Of a stretch of 51,458 bases of DNA, positions 1-7,602 are shown piece after piece. The position numbers and the translations under genes were made by a program. The notes under the pieces were generated by a model. It ran no database searches. It was not told the origin of the DNA and saw nothing but the letters and a program-made list of their open reading frames with translations. Every line of letters starts with the position of its first letter. The stretch's first letter is position 1. The stretch lies in NCBI GenBank assembly GCA_910574835.1, contig CAJTDE010000012.1, positions 72,523 to 123,980 on the forward strand. The letters run 5' to 3'. The stretch comes from Clostridia bacterium (GTDB lineage Bacteria > Bacillota > Clostridia > Lachnospirales > Lachnospiraceae).

Positions 1-640
1 GGATAAAATTGACAAATAGTCCATTATTAGGCTGTGATCAAGGATTGATGATGCCATAATCCACAGGCCAAAAGCACTTGGCAGTTATATTGAAAAGTTA
101 TCCACTTTTCGTGATAAAGCAATGGTAAAACAGAAATTTTATTTTCTCTGTTTTGACCAAAAATCAATATGCCCTAAACGGGGTGCTGAATAGTTACATT
201 TTTTTAACATTTGTGATTATTTTCGTTACCTCCCGATTGCTTAAAATGTAGGTATTTACTCTCCGTGTAAGTAGATGAAACACCAGCAACATTCAAAACA
301 AAAAGACGCTCTCCGCCACGCAGTTCCCTGCGAGCATAAGAGCGCCACTGTTGACGGTATAAAATTGAGAATGACAAAACTGCGGGACTATATAGTCATA
401 GCACCACTCTGCTTGCCTAAAAATGGCACAGATCATCATGTTTGCCAAGCTCTCTTTCTAAAAAATTGTTTTACAATTATTATCGTAATTATAGCAAAAA
501 TTTGTCTGTCACGCAAGGAAGCAATATGTCAATAATACAATAATTTTTTTGCACAGACATTTAAAAAAATACCAGGTATTTCCAAAATTTGTAATGTTGC
601 AAATAAAAAATGTTTGTAAATGGTAAACCACTTGTCCTAT
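1..640. other. Left chromosomal flank without a recognisable gene
   Basis: This AT-rich stretch lies outside the element. I find no ORF with a credible ribosome binding site or a recognisable family; the 86-codon + strand frame at 275-535 has no such support. Two structures stand out. AAAACAGA and TCTGTTTT arms at about 127-155 form an AT-rich hairpin. A nested hairpin lies at 307-344, with inner arms CGCAG/CTGCG around a TTCC loop and outer arms CGCTCT/AGAGCG. Two sequences resembling DnaA boxes (near 57 and 105) are isolated and probably chance. Confidence 0.5.
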
Positions 641-651
641 AGTTAAAAATT

Positions 652-669
652 GCCGCTCTTGCGAGCGGC
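652..669 (-). terminator. Rho-independent terminator after the rumA / IS66-remnant region
   Basis: GCCGCTC and GAGCGGC form a perfect 7-bp stem with a four-base loop. Read on the minus strand it is followed by AATTTTTAAC. It lies downstream of the displaced rumA tail and the IS66 remnant, both on the minus strand, so it was probably the original stop for that transcript. Confidence 0.6.
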
Positions 670-694
670 TGTTGAGACACTTCTTTTGCTTTTT

Positions 695-808
695 GCAGCT
701 TTTCGGTAACTTATCTGACCAAGGAACCAAGCTGCTGATATAGTCTTCCGGCTTGTCATCCGGATGCAGCAGCATCTGTTCTAAAACATACTGGAAATAC
801 TCATATGA
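695..808 (-). pseudogene. IS66-family transposase C-terminal remnant
   Basis: The minus-strand frame reads EYFQYVLEQM, then a short spacer, then YISSLVPWSDKLPKSCK. This matches the usual end of IS66 transposases, where a YEYLKYLLE-like helix is followed by a LLPWSxxLPxxC ending. Only about 38 codons remain: there is no N-terminus, no DDE core and no start codon, and a stop lies just upstream. It sits between the displaced rumA tail and a terminator, so it is an old insertion downstream of rumA and independent of the ICE. The family call rests on recall of this motif. Confidence 0.55.
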
Positions 809-888
809 ATGTCTCCTATTAGGAACACTGTAATATCAAAGCTTTTCGGAGCCTACACCCACAAAAAAATATAATCAGAACTATCAAT

Positions 889-946
889 TTACTCATCATT
901 TTGCTGATTCTCTTTCAATATCAGCTCACAAACGGTTTCCACATGT
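889..946 (-). pseudogene. Displaced native 3' end of rlmD/rumA (attL side)
   Basis: The minus strand encodes HVET followed by VCELILKENQQNDE and a TAA stop at 889-891. HVET repeats the end of the intact methyltransferase at the other end of the element. Joining 889-946 to the chromosome beyond 48823 through the shared ACATGT gives one uninterrupted frame, DLFPFTVHVET then VCELILKENQQNDE. This fragment is therefore the tail the gene had before insertion. It has no start and is not expected to be translated alone. The frame agreement across the join is the main evidence. Confidence 0.8.
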
Positions 947-2686
947 GTCGGAACTACTATGTAAACACAATTTTTCAGCCTCGTCACTCGTATAGGAACA
1001 CAATTCTGCGTCATTATGTACAGCCGCAGCGTTTTTACGCTTTGGCTTAAAATCCTTTCCATTAAAATTAGAGTGGATACCAGTTTTATACTCAAAGGTT
1101 ATCTTCAAAGGCTCCTCCACTCCCTCATTATTATAACCTCCGATGACTATTTTTTCAACCACGCTTTCAAAAACCACCCTGTCGAAACTCTCCAGTATCT
1201 CCCCAGAACCTAACACTTTTCTGAACTCCCTTAACCGTGTTCTGGTATTATCCTGATTCCTGCTCAATTCCATCAACCGCTCCTGTTCCTCTTGGAGCTT
1301 CTTTAACTGCTCGGACAGCTCTTGGTTCTTCTTTTCGTAAATGTCCCTGTCGATATTATTATCAAGCCTTAAATCAAGCAGCTTCTCCTTACGCCTGTGC
1401 AGGTCAGCCATTTCCTTTTCAATCTTAGGCAGACGCTTCAGAGAAGTGTCGTCATTAAGGATTCCCTCAACTTTTTGCAGGAACTCATCAACAATCTCCT
1501 GCTGGTCTGTGCATAAAAGCTGGTAGCTCTTTACAAAGGCTTTTTCAATCACTTCTTCGGGGATTCCCTTACAGTGTGGGCAATGTCTTTTCCCGTTCTT
1601 CGTAGCAGTGACGCACTGCCAGATTGTCTTAGTGTATGCGGAGCTGCTGTGCCAGTTCCTCCGTGTCAGAGTGCCGCCGCAAAATCCGCATTTTATCATG
1701 CAGCTAAACGCATATTTCCTGCTGAACTTGTTTCTTTTCTGCCCCTCTTGATGCACGTTGCGGTTTGTGTTCCGCTTCGCCAGTATCTTCTGCGCTTCCT
1801 CAAAAATTTCCTCGCTGATTATCGGTTCGTGATGGTCACGGATATAAAACTTATCTTCTTCCCCGAAGTTTTCCAACCGTCTTTTTGAAATCGGGTCAAC
1901 CGTGAATGTCTTTCCTAAAAGCAGGTCGCCTTTGTATTTCTCATTTTTGATAATTCCGATGACTGTGGACTGTACCCATTTTGAACTGCCGTACTTTGTC
2001 TTGTATCCCAAGTTTTCCAGTTCGTTCCCGATGACCGTGCAGCCTGCGCCCTCAATATACCGATTGAAAATATACCGTACAATTTCAGCTTCCTTTTCAT
2101 TTACGGATATGCTTTTTGTATCCTTATGGTAGTCATATCCCAGACAGCCTTGAAACCCTACAAGCTCGCCCCTCTGCATCTTCATTTTCAATCCCTTTTT
2201 GACATTGGAAGATATATTCTCCACTTCCTGCTGTGCGACGGAGCTGAGTACCACCAACAGCAGCTCGCCGTCCATTGTTAAGGTATTGATATTTTCATCT
2301 TCAAAGAAAACGGCAATGCCTTTCTCTTTCAGCATACGGACATATTTCAGAGTGTCCAGTGTGTTTCTGGCAAATCTTGAAATGGATTTTGTAATCACCA
2401 TATCAATATCCCCATTCATACAGTCGTTAATCATTCTCTGGAAATCCTCACGCTTCGCTACCTGCGTGCCTGTTATGGCTTCGTCAGCGTATATGTCCGC
2501 CAGTGTCCATTCGTGTTTCTTCTTAATCAAATCCGTGTAATATGTGACCTGTGACTTATAGCTGTTGAGCTGGTCTTCACTGTCCGTGCTGACACGGCAA
2601 TAGGCGGCTACCCTTAACACTTCGACCTTTCTGCCACGGATACGGTTTTCACTACGGTTTGCTTTGATTACCTGCACATCGCTCAT
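926..2686 (-). CDS. Large serine recombinase (ICE integrase)
   Basis: A site-specific recombinase expected to integrate and excise the element. From the ATG at 2686 it has 586 residues. The N-terminal resolvase domain has the nucleophile in YCRVSTD (Ser33) and the conserved SISRFARNT region. A recombinase domain follows, then a zinc ribbon with Cys pairs (CGFCGG, CPHCKG), a long coiled coil (about residues 410-480) and a C-terminal segment of the DUF4368 type. The start is chosen because GGAGGT lies just upstream of the ATG; an earlier TTG would overlap that site. It is the last gene before attL, and its final codons (SSSDTC, then GNRL) run across ACATGT into chromosomal DNA. In the circle the frame would instead continue 58 codons into the right end. 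The family call is firm. Confidence 0.93.
   Translation of the reverse strand: MSDVQVIKANRSENRIRGRKVEVLRVAAYCRVSTDSEDQLNSYKSQVTYYTDLIKKKHEWTLADIYADEAITGTQVAKREDFQRMINDCMNGDIDMVITKSISRFARNTLDTLKYVRMLKEKGIAVFFEDENINTLTMDGELLLVVLSSVAQQEVENISSNVKKGLKMKMQRGELVGFQGCLGYDYHKDTKSISVNEKEAEIVRYIFNRYIEGAGCTVIGNELENLGYKTKYGSSKWVQSTVIGIIKNEKYKGDLLLGKTFTVDPISKRRLENFGEEDKFYIRDHHEPIISEEIFEEAQKILAKRNTNRNVHQEGQKRNKFSRKYAFSCMIKCGFCGGTLTRRNWHSSSAYTKTIWQCVTATKNGKRHCPHCKGIPEEVIEKAFVKSYQLLCTDQQEIVDEFLQKVEGILNDDTSLKRLPKIEKEMADLHRRKEKLLDLRLDNNIDRDIYEKKNQELSEQLKKLQEEQERLMELSRNQDNTRTRLREFRKVLGSGEILESFDRVVFESVVEKIVIGGYNNEGVEEPLKITFEYKTGIHSNFNGKDFKPKRKNAAAVHNDAELCSYTSDEAEKLCLHSSSDTCGNRL
941..946. other. attL core (ACATGT)
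   Basis: ACATGT here is shared with 48818-48823 and is the only identity block at the two junctions that restores a continuous rumA frame on the outside. The outer side carries the old rumA tail and the inner side carries the serine recombinase gene. Large serine recombinases usually exchange at a 2-bp core inside longer, dissimilar att sites, so the real crossover is probably two bases within this hexamer. Which two cannot be told from one integrated copy. Confidence 0.7.
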
Positions 2687-2719
2687 ATGATTTACCTCCA
2701 AAATATTTATTGATGAATG

Positions 2720-2878
2720 TCAAGCCGCAAGGTTCGTAACGACATTGTAATCTCTCATAAGCCGCTTCTTTATGGCTTCGTATTCATCTACCGTAATTAA
2801 ACTTCTTTTTTTCAGCTTCTGCAAACATGCGAATTGGATGCTGTAATGTACAAAATCCTGCTCCCTATTCTGCTCCAT
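2720..2878 (-). CDS. Small SHOCT-like protein (52 aa)
   Basis: A 52-codon frame begins [20 protein letters not shown] and ends in a predicted helix [18 protein letters not shown]. That ending resembles SHOCT domains, short C-terminal oligomerisation helices of the form GxITxEEFxxxKxxLL. Its ATG lies inside the end of the MazF-like gene (14-nt overlap), so translation is probably coupled. The recombinase start follows 33 nt after its stop. Position next to the recombinase makes a regulatory or excision-accessory role possible, but this is inference. It is short enough to be missed by gene callers. Confidence 0.6.
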   Translation of the reverse strand: MEQNREQDFVHYSIQFACLQKLKKRSLITVDEYEAIKKRLMRDYNVVTNLAA

Positions 2879-3248
2879 CGCCACACCCCGCTTTCTGCTG
2901 CTTCATGGATAAGCTAATGGCAAGAGCCTTGTCAACCCTTGCCATTATGTCCGTGGGCATTGTCCCCATATGCTGTTTTAACCGCTGTTTGTCAATCGTC
3001 CTTATCTGCTCAAGCAGGATAATGGAGTCCTTATCAAGCCCTTTGTAATCTTTCACGGCGGTATGTGTCGGCAGTTTCGCTTTTGTCTGCACTCGGCTCG
3101 TAATGGCTGCGATAATGACCGTCGGGCTGTGCCTGTTTCCTATATTATTGGAAATGATAAGTACGGGTCGTGTGCCGCCCTGTTCTGAGCCGATAACGGG
3201 ATTAAGCTCTGCGTAGTAGATGTCGCCACGCCTGATTGTTCTTTCCAT
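2865..3248 (-). CDS. MazF/PemK-family protein
   Basis: A 127-residue protein of the PemK/MazF fold, typically an mRNA endoribonuclease. The N-terminus has the signature [18 protein letters not shown] followed by [10 protein letters not shown], where the family places its active-site arginine region, and a conserved strand [13 protein letters not shown] near residue 85. The ATG at 3248 is preferred because GGAGGT lies about nine bases before it. No MazE-like antitoxin is visible upstream, where a gene-free, structured region of over 500 bp lies. The next gene is the SHOCT-like ORF, which could be a partner. Related proteins sit beside recombinases in other conjugative elements, so it may act in stability or control rather than as a free toxin. 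Confidence 0.85.
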   Translation of the reverse strand: MERTIRRGDIYYAELNPVIGSEQGGTRPVLIISNNIGNRHSPTVIIAAITSRVQTKAKLPTHTAVKDYKGLDKDSIILLEQIRTIDKQRLKQHMGTMPTDIMARVDKALAISLSMKQQKAGCGDGAE

Positions 3249-3266
3249 ATTCTTTATAACCTCCAT

Positions 3267-3828
3267 CTGGATTTAGGCAGGAATATCCTGCCTATGTAAC
3301 AGACAGACGCAAGGAAGCATTTAAGGTCGGAAAAGCATAAAACAAGCCCTGTTCCATTGACCGCCCTGCATCTGGCTTTATGATAAAAGGCATTTTCTAT
3401 TTGTCCCCGACACCCCGAAAATGCTGATGCGTGATAACGCAAGGGAAGTCACCAAACGGTCAGCAGCGAACTGACGCCACGGGAATTGCACCCCAACTGT
3501 CGGTCTGACAGAGCCGCCCCCATTGCCTGCGGCGGACTGGTTACCGCTCGGACTGTGGCTGGACGGGAGTATCATTGTCCTCTTTGTGGGTTTTGGCGAA
3601 ATCGGGAGCTGCCCGATATTTCCAGTCGGTATTTTCCGCTTGCCGTCTTTCGGCGGGTCATGGCGTACCGCTGCACACGCTTACGCTTATTACAGCCACA
3701 AAGAGAATGTATTTGGTGAATGGGTATTCGGTTGTCAAAGAGCCGTCCCGTTTCGATATAAAAGAAAACTGGGCAAGAGGTTTTTGCCCTCTCACCCAGT
3801 AGCCGATGGGAGAGTGCGATTTTGGACA
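3267..3828. other. GC-rich structured gap between mazF-like and sigma-like genes
   Basis: I see no convincing gene in this stretch. It is rich in short inverted repeats: TCAGcagcgaaCTGA near 3459, CTGTCggtctGACAG near 3498, and ATCGGGagctgCCCGAT at about 3601-3617, plus the terminator at 3768-3800. A + strand frame at 3486-3719 has a CPLCG motif but lacks a ribosome binding site and a second cysteine pair. The concentration of stems suggests an RNA leader for the recombinase operon or a protein-binding site rather than coding sequence. Confidence 0.4.
3768..3800 (-). terminator. Terminator after the sigma-like gene
   Basis: On the minus strand ACTGGGTGAGAGG and CCTCTTGCCCAGT form an approximately 13-bp stem with one weak pair, a loop of about seven bases, and a following TTTTCTTTTAT tract. 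It lies 29 bp past the stop of the sigma-like gene and would separate it from the mazF-like and recombinase genes, perhaps as an attenuator. Confidence 0.6.
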
Positions 3829-4257
3829 CTATCCCAAAAGTTTTTTAATTTTTTTCTTAAACCTGTTCAAACGCTTGTAAATGACTTCCTTGTTTAAACT
3901 TAATTCCACTGAAATTTCAGTGACTGAAAAGCCCTGCGTCCTCATCAGCAACGCTTGGAGCGTGAGCTTATCCAACTGATGCAGCTCTTGGTACAGCACT
4001 GCATTTTCAATGCTGTCCAAAAATTCCTCAATCGTTTTTACTTCGGGCTGTGCCGTGTCCTCTGCCACTTCCTCAAGATATGTACCCGCATCCTGCAATT
4101 TCTCATAGTACCGTCTGTCGGAATTGAATATCGCCCAATCATGGACACGGAGCTTTTCAATATCGCCCTCGCTGACACCCAAGCTCCTAAGCTGCTTTTC
4201 CTCGGCTTCTTTCCATATCCGCCATTTTCTTTCTTCTCTGGCTTTGTTGTACGCCAT
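3829..4257 (-). CDS. Sigma-70 region 4-like transcription factor
   Basis: A 142-residue protein. The N-terminal half is charged and helical (MAYNKAREERKWRIWKEAEE). The C-terminal 60 residues form a sigma region 4-type helix-turn-helix: LDKLTLQALLMRTQGFSVTE, then an ISVELSLNKEVIYKRLNR segment, then a basic KKKIKKLLG tail. Proteins of this size and layout are standard regulators in Tn916/Tn1549-type elements, where they sit between the recombination genes and a divergent XRE regulator; here the van cassette separates the two. The ATG follows GGAGGT. It probably activates excision or transfer genes, by analogy. Confidence 0.8.
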   Translation of the reverse strand: MAYNKAREERKWRIWKEAEEKQLRSLGVSEGDIEKLRVHDWAIFNSDRRYYEKLQDAGTYLEEVAEDTAQPEVKTIEEFLDSIENAVLYQELHQLDKLTLQALLMRTQGFSVTEISVELSLNKEVIYKRLNRFKKKIKKLLG

Positions 4258-4550
4258 AATCCGTTACCTCCAATCTGAATTTTTTTGTATAATCCAGATT
4301 GAAAGGCGGAGAGCGGCATCCCACACCCAGAAAAGCCTTGCGGCGTGATATTACAAAAAACGACAAAAGAAAAACCGTAAGGGCTGTCACACCTTTACGG
4401 TTTATAGATATTTTAGTTCTTATATGTAGAAATTTGACTTCTACTTCTTGGGTAGAAATCCCCCTTGCACTGACAAGGATTTTTTTAACAGGCTGTCCAC
4501 CCATCCCCGATATGATATATGTAAATGGAACTTGCTATTTGCAGGCAATA
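4258..4550. promoter_or_regulatory. Leader of the sigma-like gene with operator-like repeat
   Basis: This gap lies upstream of the sigma-like gene. It holds a terminator-like hairpin (4372-4403) and the sequence TATATGTAGAAATTTGAC at about 4424-4441. A near copy (TATATGTAGAAATGTCAC) lies at about 10872-10889 upstream of the XRE gene. TAGAAAT occurs again at about 4451. These could be binding sites of the XRE protein, as expected if both promoters once shared a divergent region. No gene is visible. Confidence 0.45.
4372..4403 (-). terminator. Hairpin with T tract between van cassette and sigma gene
   Basis: On the minus strand AAACCGTAA and TTACGGTTT arms enclose a 14-base loop and are followed by TTCTTTT. 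The arms are symmetric enough to work in both directions. It is the second stop signal after the van genes, or an attenuator in the leader of the sigma-like gene. Confidence 0.55.
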
Positions 4551-4582
4551 AAAATCCCTCCAAACTTGAAACAGATTTGGAG
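4551..4582 (-). terminator. Terminator of the van operon
   Basis: On the minus strand CTCCAAA and TTTGGAG pair around an 11-base loop and are followed by GGATTTTTATT. It lies about 130 bp past the stop of the serine racemase gene, the last gene of the resistance operon. Confidence 0.6.
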
Positions 4583-4714
4583 AGAAAAACTATTTTTGCA
4601 TGAAAATACAACCCGCCAAAACGCTGTTTTTTTTATTTGACGAGTTATAAATCCAATCAAAATTCTTATTCTAAACTTCCCGCTATACCTATAAGAAAAT
4701 GCTATCTTCCGCTA

Positions 4715-5839
4715 TTATTTTTTTATTGATACTCTGCCTAAACGACTTCCTAATTGGCTTAAAATCTCATTTGATATAGTATTTATACTATCTGCAAGGT
4801 CAGCAGCCATGATTTCACTGTTTCCGCTTTTCCCAATAAATATGGTTTCATCCCCGCAAGACACGCCCTTAATATCTGTCACATCTACCATTAACTGGTC
4901 CATACAAACACGACCGACAATAGCTGCTTTCTGCCCGTTTATCAAAACAAATCCCTTATTTGACAATTCACGGGGAATCCCATCTGCATATCCGACTGAA
5001 ACAGTAGCAATCTGCATTTCTTTTCCAGCCTTATAAGTCAGACCATAACCGAGTGCTTCGCCTTTATGTAACTGCTTTACACACGCAATTCTGGCTTTTA
5101 ATGATAAAACTGGTTTCAATTTTGTATTAGAAATAATTCTATCTTTCGGAGAGCTTAATACACCATAAAGTGCAATTCCTAATCGTGCATAGTCAAACTT
5201 TAAAGCGGGGTAATTCAGTACGCCATAACTTCCTTGTATGTGCGTTTTAAAATGATGTATTCCCTTTCTATGCAGAAAGTTTATTACCATATTAAATTCC
5301 TCAATTTGTTTTAGAGTAATATCCCGTTCCGCATCACTAGCCCCATCGGACATACACAAGTGAGAATATACACCTGTTATCTTCAGATTATCAAACTCCC
5401 ACATTTTATAAACTTCCTTTATGTTTTCGCTTCTTTCCCCTAAACGATGCATACCCGTATCTATTCCAATATGGACAAAGATGACTTGTCCAAAGTCATT
5501 TAACAATTTTGCGTAGGGGTAATCAACTACCGTTTGTGTAAGATTGTACTTCACCAAATCAGAAAACTGATTTGGCGAGGTATATCCCAAAATCAAAATC
5601 TGCCCTAAAATCCCTGCTTTTCTAAGCTCAACCGCTTCATTTACTGATGCCACACAAAAATCTTTAATTTCCAAATCCTGCAATGCTTTTGCAATGAGGA
5701 CAGCACCATGTCCATAGGCATTTGCTTTAACGGCGGGCATAATCGCACACTTAGGAGAAAGTATTTTTCTGAATTGCCTTATATTGTAAGCCAGATTGTC
5801 TATATCCAGTTCAATCCACGCCCTACCTTTTTGATACAT
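4715..5839 (-). CDS. vanTr: Serine racemase subunit of split VanT (VanTr)
   Basis: A 374-residue PLP enzyme of the alanine-racemase fold, expected to turn L-serine into D-serine for the D-Ala-D-Ser ligase. The PLP lysine lies in AVKANAYGHG (Lys38), the catalytic tyrosine in LGYGLTY (about residue 264), and VGYADGIPR and GRVCMDQLMVDVT are conserved blocks. In VanG- and VanC-type clusters this domain is the C-terminal half of a single VanT protein. Here it is a separate gene, as in the vanL cluster. The ATG at 5839 follows GGGGAGG and overlaps the end of the membrane gene by 17 nt in another frame, so translation is probably coupled. The two products together (338 + 374 residues) match the size of fused VanT. 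Confidence 0.9.
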   Translation of the reverse strand: MYQKGRAWIELDIDNLAYNIRQFRKILSPKCAIMPAVKANAYGHGAVLIAKALQDLEIKDFCVASVNEAVELRKAGILGQILILGYTSPNQFSDLVKYNLTQTVVDYPYAKLLNDFGQVIFVHIGIDTGMHRLGERSENIKEVYKMWEFDNLKITGVYSHLCMSDGASDAERDITLKQIEEFNMVINFLHRKGIHHFKTHIQGSYGVLNYPALKFDYARLGIALYGVLSSPKDRIISNTKLKPVLSLKARIACVKQLHKGEALGYGLTYKAGKEMQIATVSVGYADGIPRELSNKGFVLINGQKAAIVGRVCMDQLMVDVTDIKGVSCGDETIFIGKSGNSEIMAADLADSINTISNEILSQLGSRLGRVSIKK

Positions 5840-6839
5840 TTCTACCTCCCCTTTCAAAAAATATTTGAATCATAAACATGGCTGCCAATGACAATAGACA
5901 GACCGAAATATATTGGAAAAAGGAATTGTCCACAAGTATCTTTGTAAGTCCTGTCACTTTAGCGATTAACCGTTGGGCAACAATTACCGCAGGATGAATA
6001 ATATACAGCATCATTGAACCATTCCGTATCCAAGCGGGGGCTTTCCCAGAAACTTTAAGCAGTAATTGAAACAAAAAATACATCACTGGCAGCAAAAAGA
6101 AATACATACTATTATGCTTTTGGATATGGAAAGAATAAGTAATCCATCCCTCTAAAAGCATAAGTAACGATGCTAATGCAAGTCCCCATTTACATACCTG
6201 TTCCCCACAATGAAATTCGGGAACAGCCAGCAGCACACCGAGCAGGATATAAATTGGCGCAAAGAAAATACCGTTTCTTGTATAACTGCTGACATAGAAA
6301 ATGCCAGTATATAACGTGCGTAGTAAAGGCACGTTTTCTATAAGACCATAATAAGAATCACCAAATACTCCTATCACATAAGCAATGAGCGAAAAGTAAA
6401 CTGCTGCCTGAACTGATTTTTTTGTCAGACACGCAAGAAGTACACACCCAATAATTGCGGCGGGAAAATACCACAAATGATAGAACGTGCCGTCAAAAAG
6501 AAGCTGCTTTATAAACTCCAAGATAGATTTTGGCATATTCCCAGAATATATTGAAATAGGTATATAAACAGCGGTCACAATGAGGTACAGCCTTATATTT
6601 TTAACAAGGTATTTACGGAGAGGATATTTCTTTTTAAAATTGCTAAGCACATAGGGAGCTAATACAAAATATCCTGTCGTCATAAAGAAAAATGGAACAG
6701 CAATTCTCCCAATACAATAGGTAATTAAATAATCAATTCCCTCACTCCAGACTGACAATGGCGATATATGAATTGCAATTACCATGAAAGCAGCCACTAA
6801 GCGGAAATAATCTATTCCTGCAAATGTTTTATGACGCAT
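5823..6839 (-). CDS. vanTm: Membrane subunit of split VanT (serine uptake, acyltransferase-3 fold)
   Basis: A 338-residue integral membrane protein with about ten hydrophobic segments. It begins KTFAGIDYFRLVAAFMVIAI followed by HISP, the acyltransferase-3 N-terminal pattern seen in the membrane half of VanT. In VanT this half is linked to L-serine uptake, feeding the racemase. It overlaps the vanXY stop by 11 nt and the racemase start by 17 nt. Reaching the racemase frame from this one needs a +1 shift. No classical slippery site is present and a strong Shine-Dalgarno precedes the racemase ATG, so two proteins are more likely than frameshift fusion. Confidence 0.87.
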   Translation of the reverse strand: MRHKTFAGIDYFRLVAAFMVIAIHISPLSVWSEGIDYLITYCIGRIAVPFFFMTTGYFVLAPYVLSNFKKKYPLRKYLVKNIRLYLIVTAVYIPISIYSGNMPKSILEFIKQLLFDGTFYHLWYFPAAIIGCVLLACLTKKSVQAAVYFSLIAYVIGVFGDSYYGLIENVPLLRTLYTGIFYVSSYTRNGIFFAPIYILLGVLLAVPEFHCGEQVCKWGLALASLLMLLEGWITYSFHIQKHNSMYFFLLPVMYFLFQLLLKVSGKAPAWIRNGSMMLYIIHPAVIVAQRLIAKVTGLTKILVDNSFFQYISVCLLSLAAMFMIQIFFERGGRNVSKR

Positions 6840-7602
6840 AATATTCCCTCCATCTACTTAAAATAGCCCCTCCCTCGTTTGTACCCGAAATCATATACGG
6901 CGACATCTCCGATACATCAAGTTTTATAGAGTGACCGCCATCTAAAAAAACATACGAAATTTCGATTTTGTCCGCTTTAGAACTGTTATAAATATAAGGA
7001 TGCCTTAAATCGGTAGTTTCCTTTAAAAAGCAAATGTATTCTTCTAAAGCCATATCCTTTTCTGCCATAATGACAGAATGGGGATAACCCACATAGCGAA
7101 AATGCCACGGTTCTGCTCCAATACCCGTTATCTGTTCTTTCCCAGACACATACCTTTCAACAAAACCAAATCGGGGAGCGGTCGCTCTGAACTCCCCACA
7201 AATCCCCGTATATGGAAAATGCGGGCAGATATAGTCAATCTGTTCCTTGTTCTCTGCAAGGTCTATGGCAAGTCCTGTCTGATGCTCGCTATGTCTGGGT
7301 ACTGCCACATATTTTTTTGTGAAATCAAGACCGCTTTTGGCTAACGTATCATTCCATATTTTTTCCTGTTCTTCCTGTGTGCGGAAACCGCTTACAGCTA
7401 CAATTTCATTTTTGCAATGAATTTTTGCTAATATTAGCTGTAATAAATTAGCCGCCTGCTCATTCATCTGTATTTCTGGTTGTTCCTTAATTGCTGGCTG
7501 CATATCTTTCATACACGGGAACTTCATAAGCGGATAATCTGGCGTTACAAGTATTAAGTTCCCATGATAAGTGTTGTCTTTTGTTAATTCAATCTGTGTC
7601 AC
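6829..7602 (-). CDS. vanXY: VanXY-type D,D-dipeptidase/carboxypeptidase
   Basis: A 257-residue zinc peptidase of the VanY/VanX superfamily. The zinc signature SEHQTGLAIDL (about residues 106-116) supplies the His and Asp ligands, and EPWHFRYVG (about 165-173) supplies the catalytic Glu and the third His. There is no signal peptide, as expected for a cytoplasmic VanXY that removes D-Ala-D-Ala dipeptides and the terminal D-Ala of pentapeptide precursors. The start is a GTG overlapping the ligase stop (GTGA), so the two are coupled. The length agrees with VanXY of the G, E and C types. Whether one activity dominates cannot be read from the sequence. Confidence 0.9.
   Translation of the reverse strand: MTQIELTKDNTYHGNLILVTPDYPLMKFPCMKDMQPAIKEQPEIQMNEQAANLLQLILAKIHCKNEIVAVSGFRTQEEQEKIWNDTLAKSGLDFTKKYVAVPRHSEHQTGLAIDLAENKEQIDYICPHFPYTGICGEFRATAPRFGFVERYVSGKEQITGIGAEPWHFRYVGYPHSVIMAEKDMALEEYICFLKETTDLRHPYIYNSSKADKIEISYVFLDGGHSIKLDVSEMSPYMISGTNEGGAILSRWREYYAS

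Noticed and set aside
50-110. Two DnaA-box-like sequences suggesting a replication origin
   Set aside because: Only two imperfect copies in AT-rich flank, no DnaA or Rep gene and no AT-rich unwinding repeat.
3486-3719. + strand frame with CPLCG motif, possibly a Cys-rich KTR-type protein
   Set aside because: Only one Cys pair, no ribosome binding site, no match to the usual second half of the family.
5823-5857. Programmed frameshift fusing the two VanT halves
   Set aside because: A +1 shift would be needed, there is no classical slippery site, and a strong ribosome binding site precedes the racemase ATG.
4715-6839. Chromosomal alanine racemase and unrelated acyltransferase instead of VanT
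   Set aside because: Both genes overlap within an operon with vanXY and the D-Ser ligase and together match VanT size and order.
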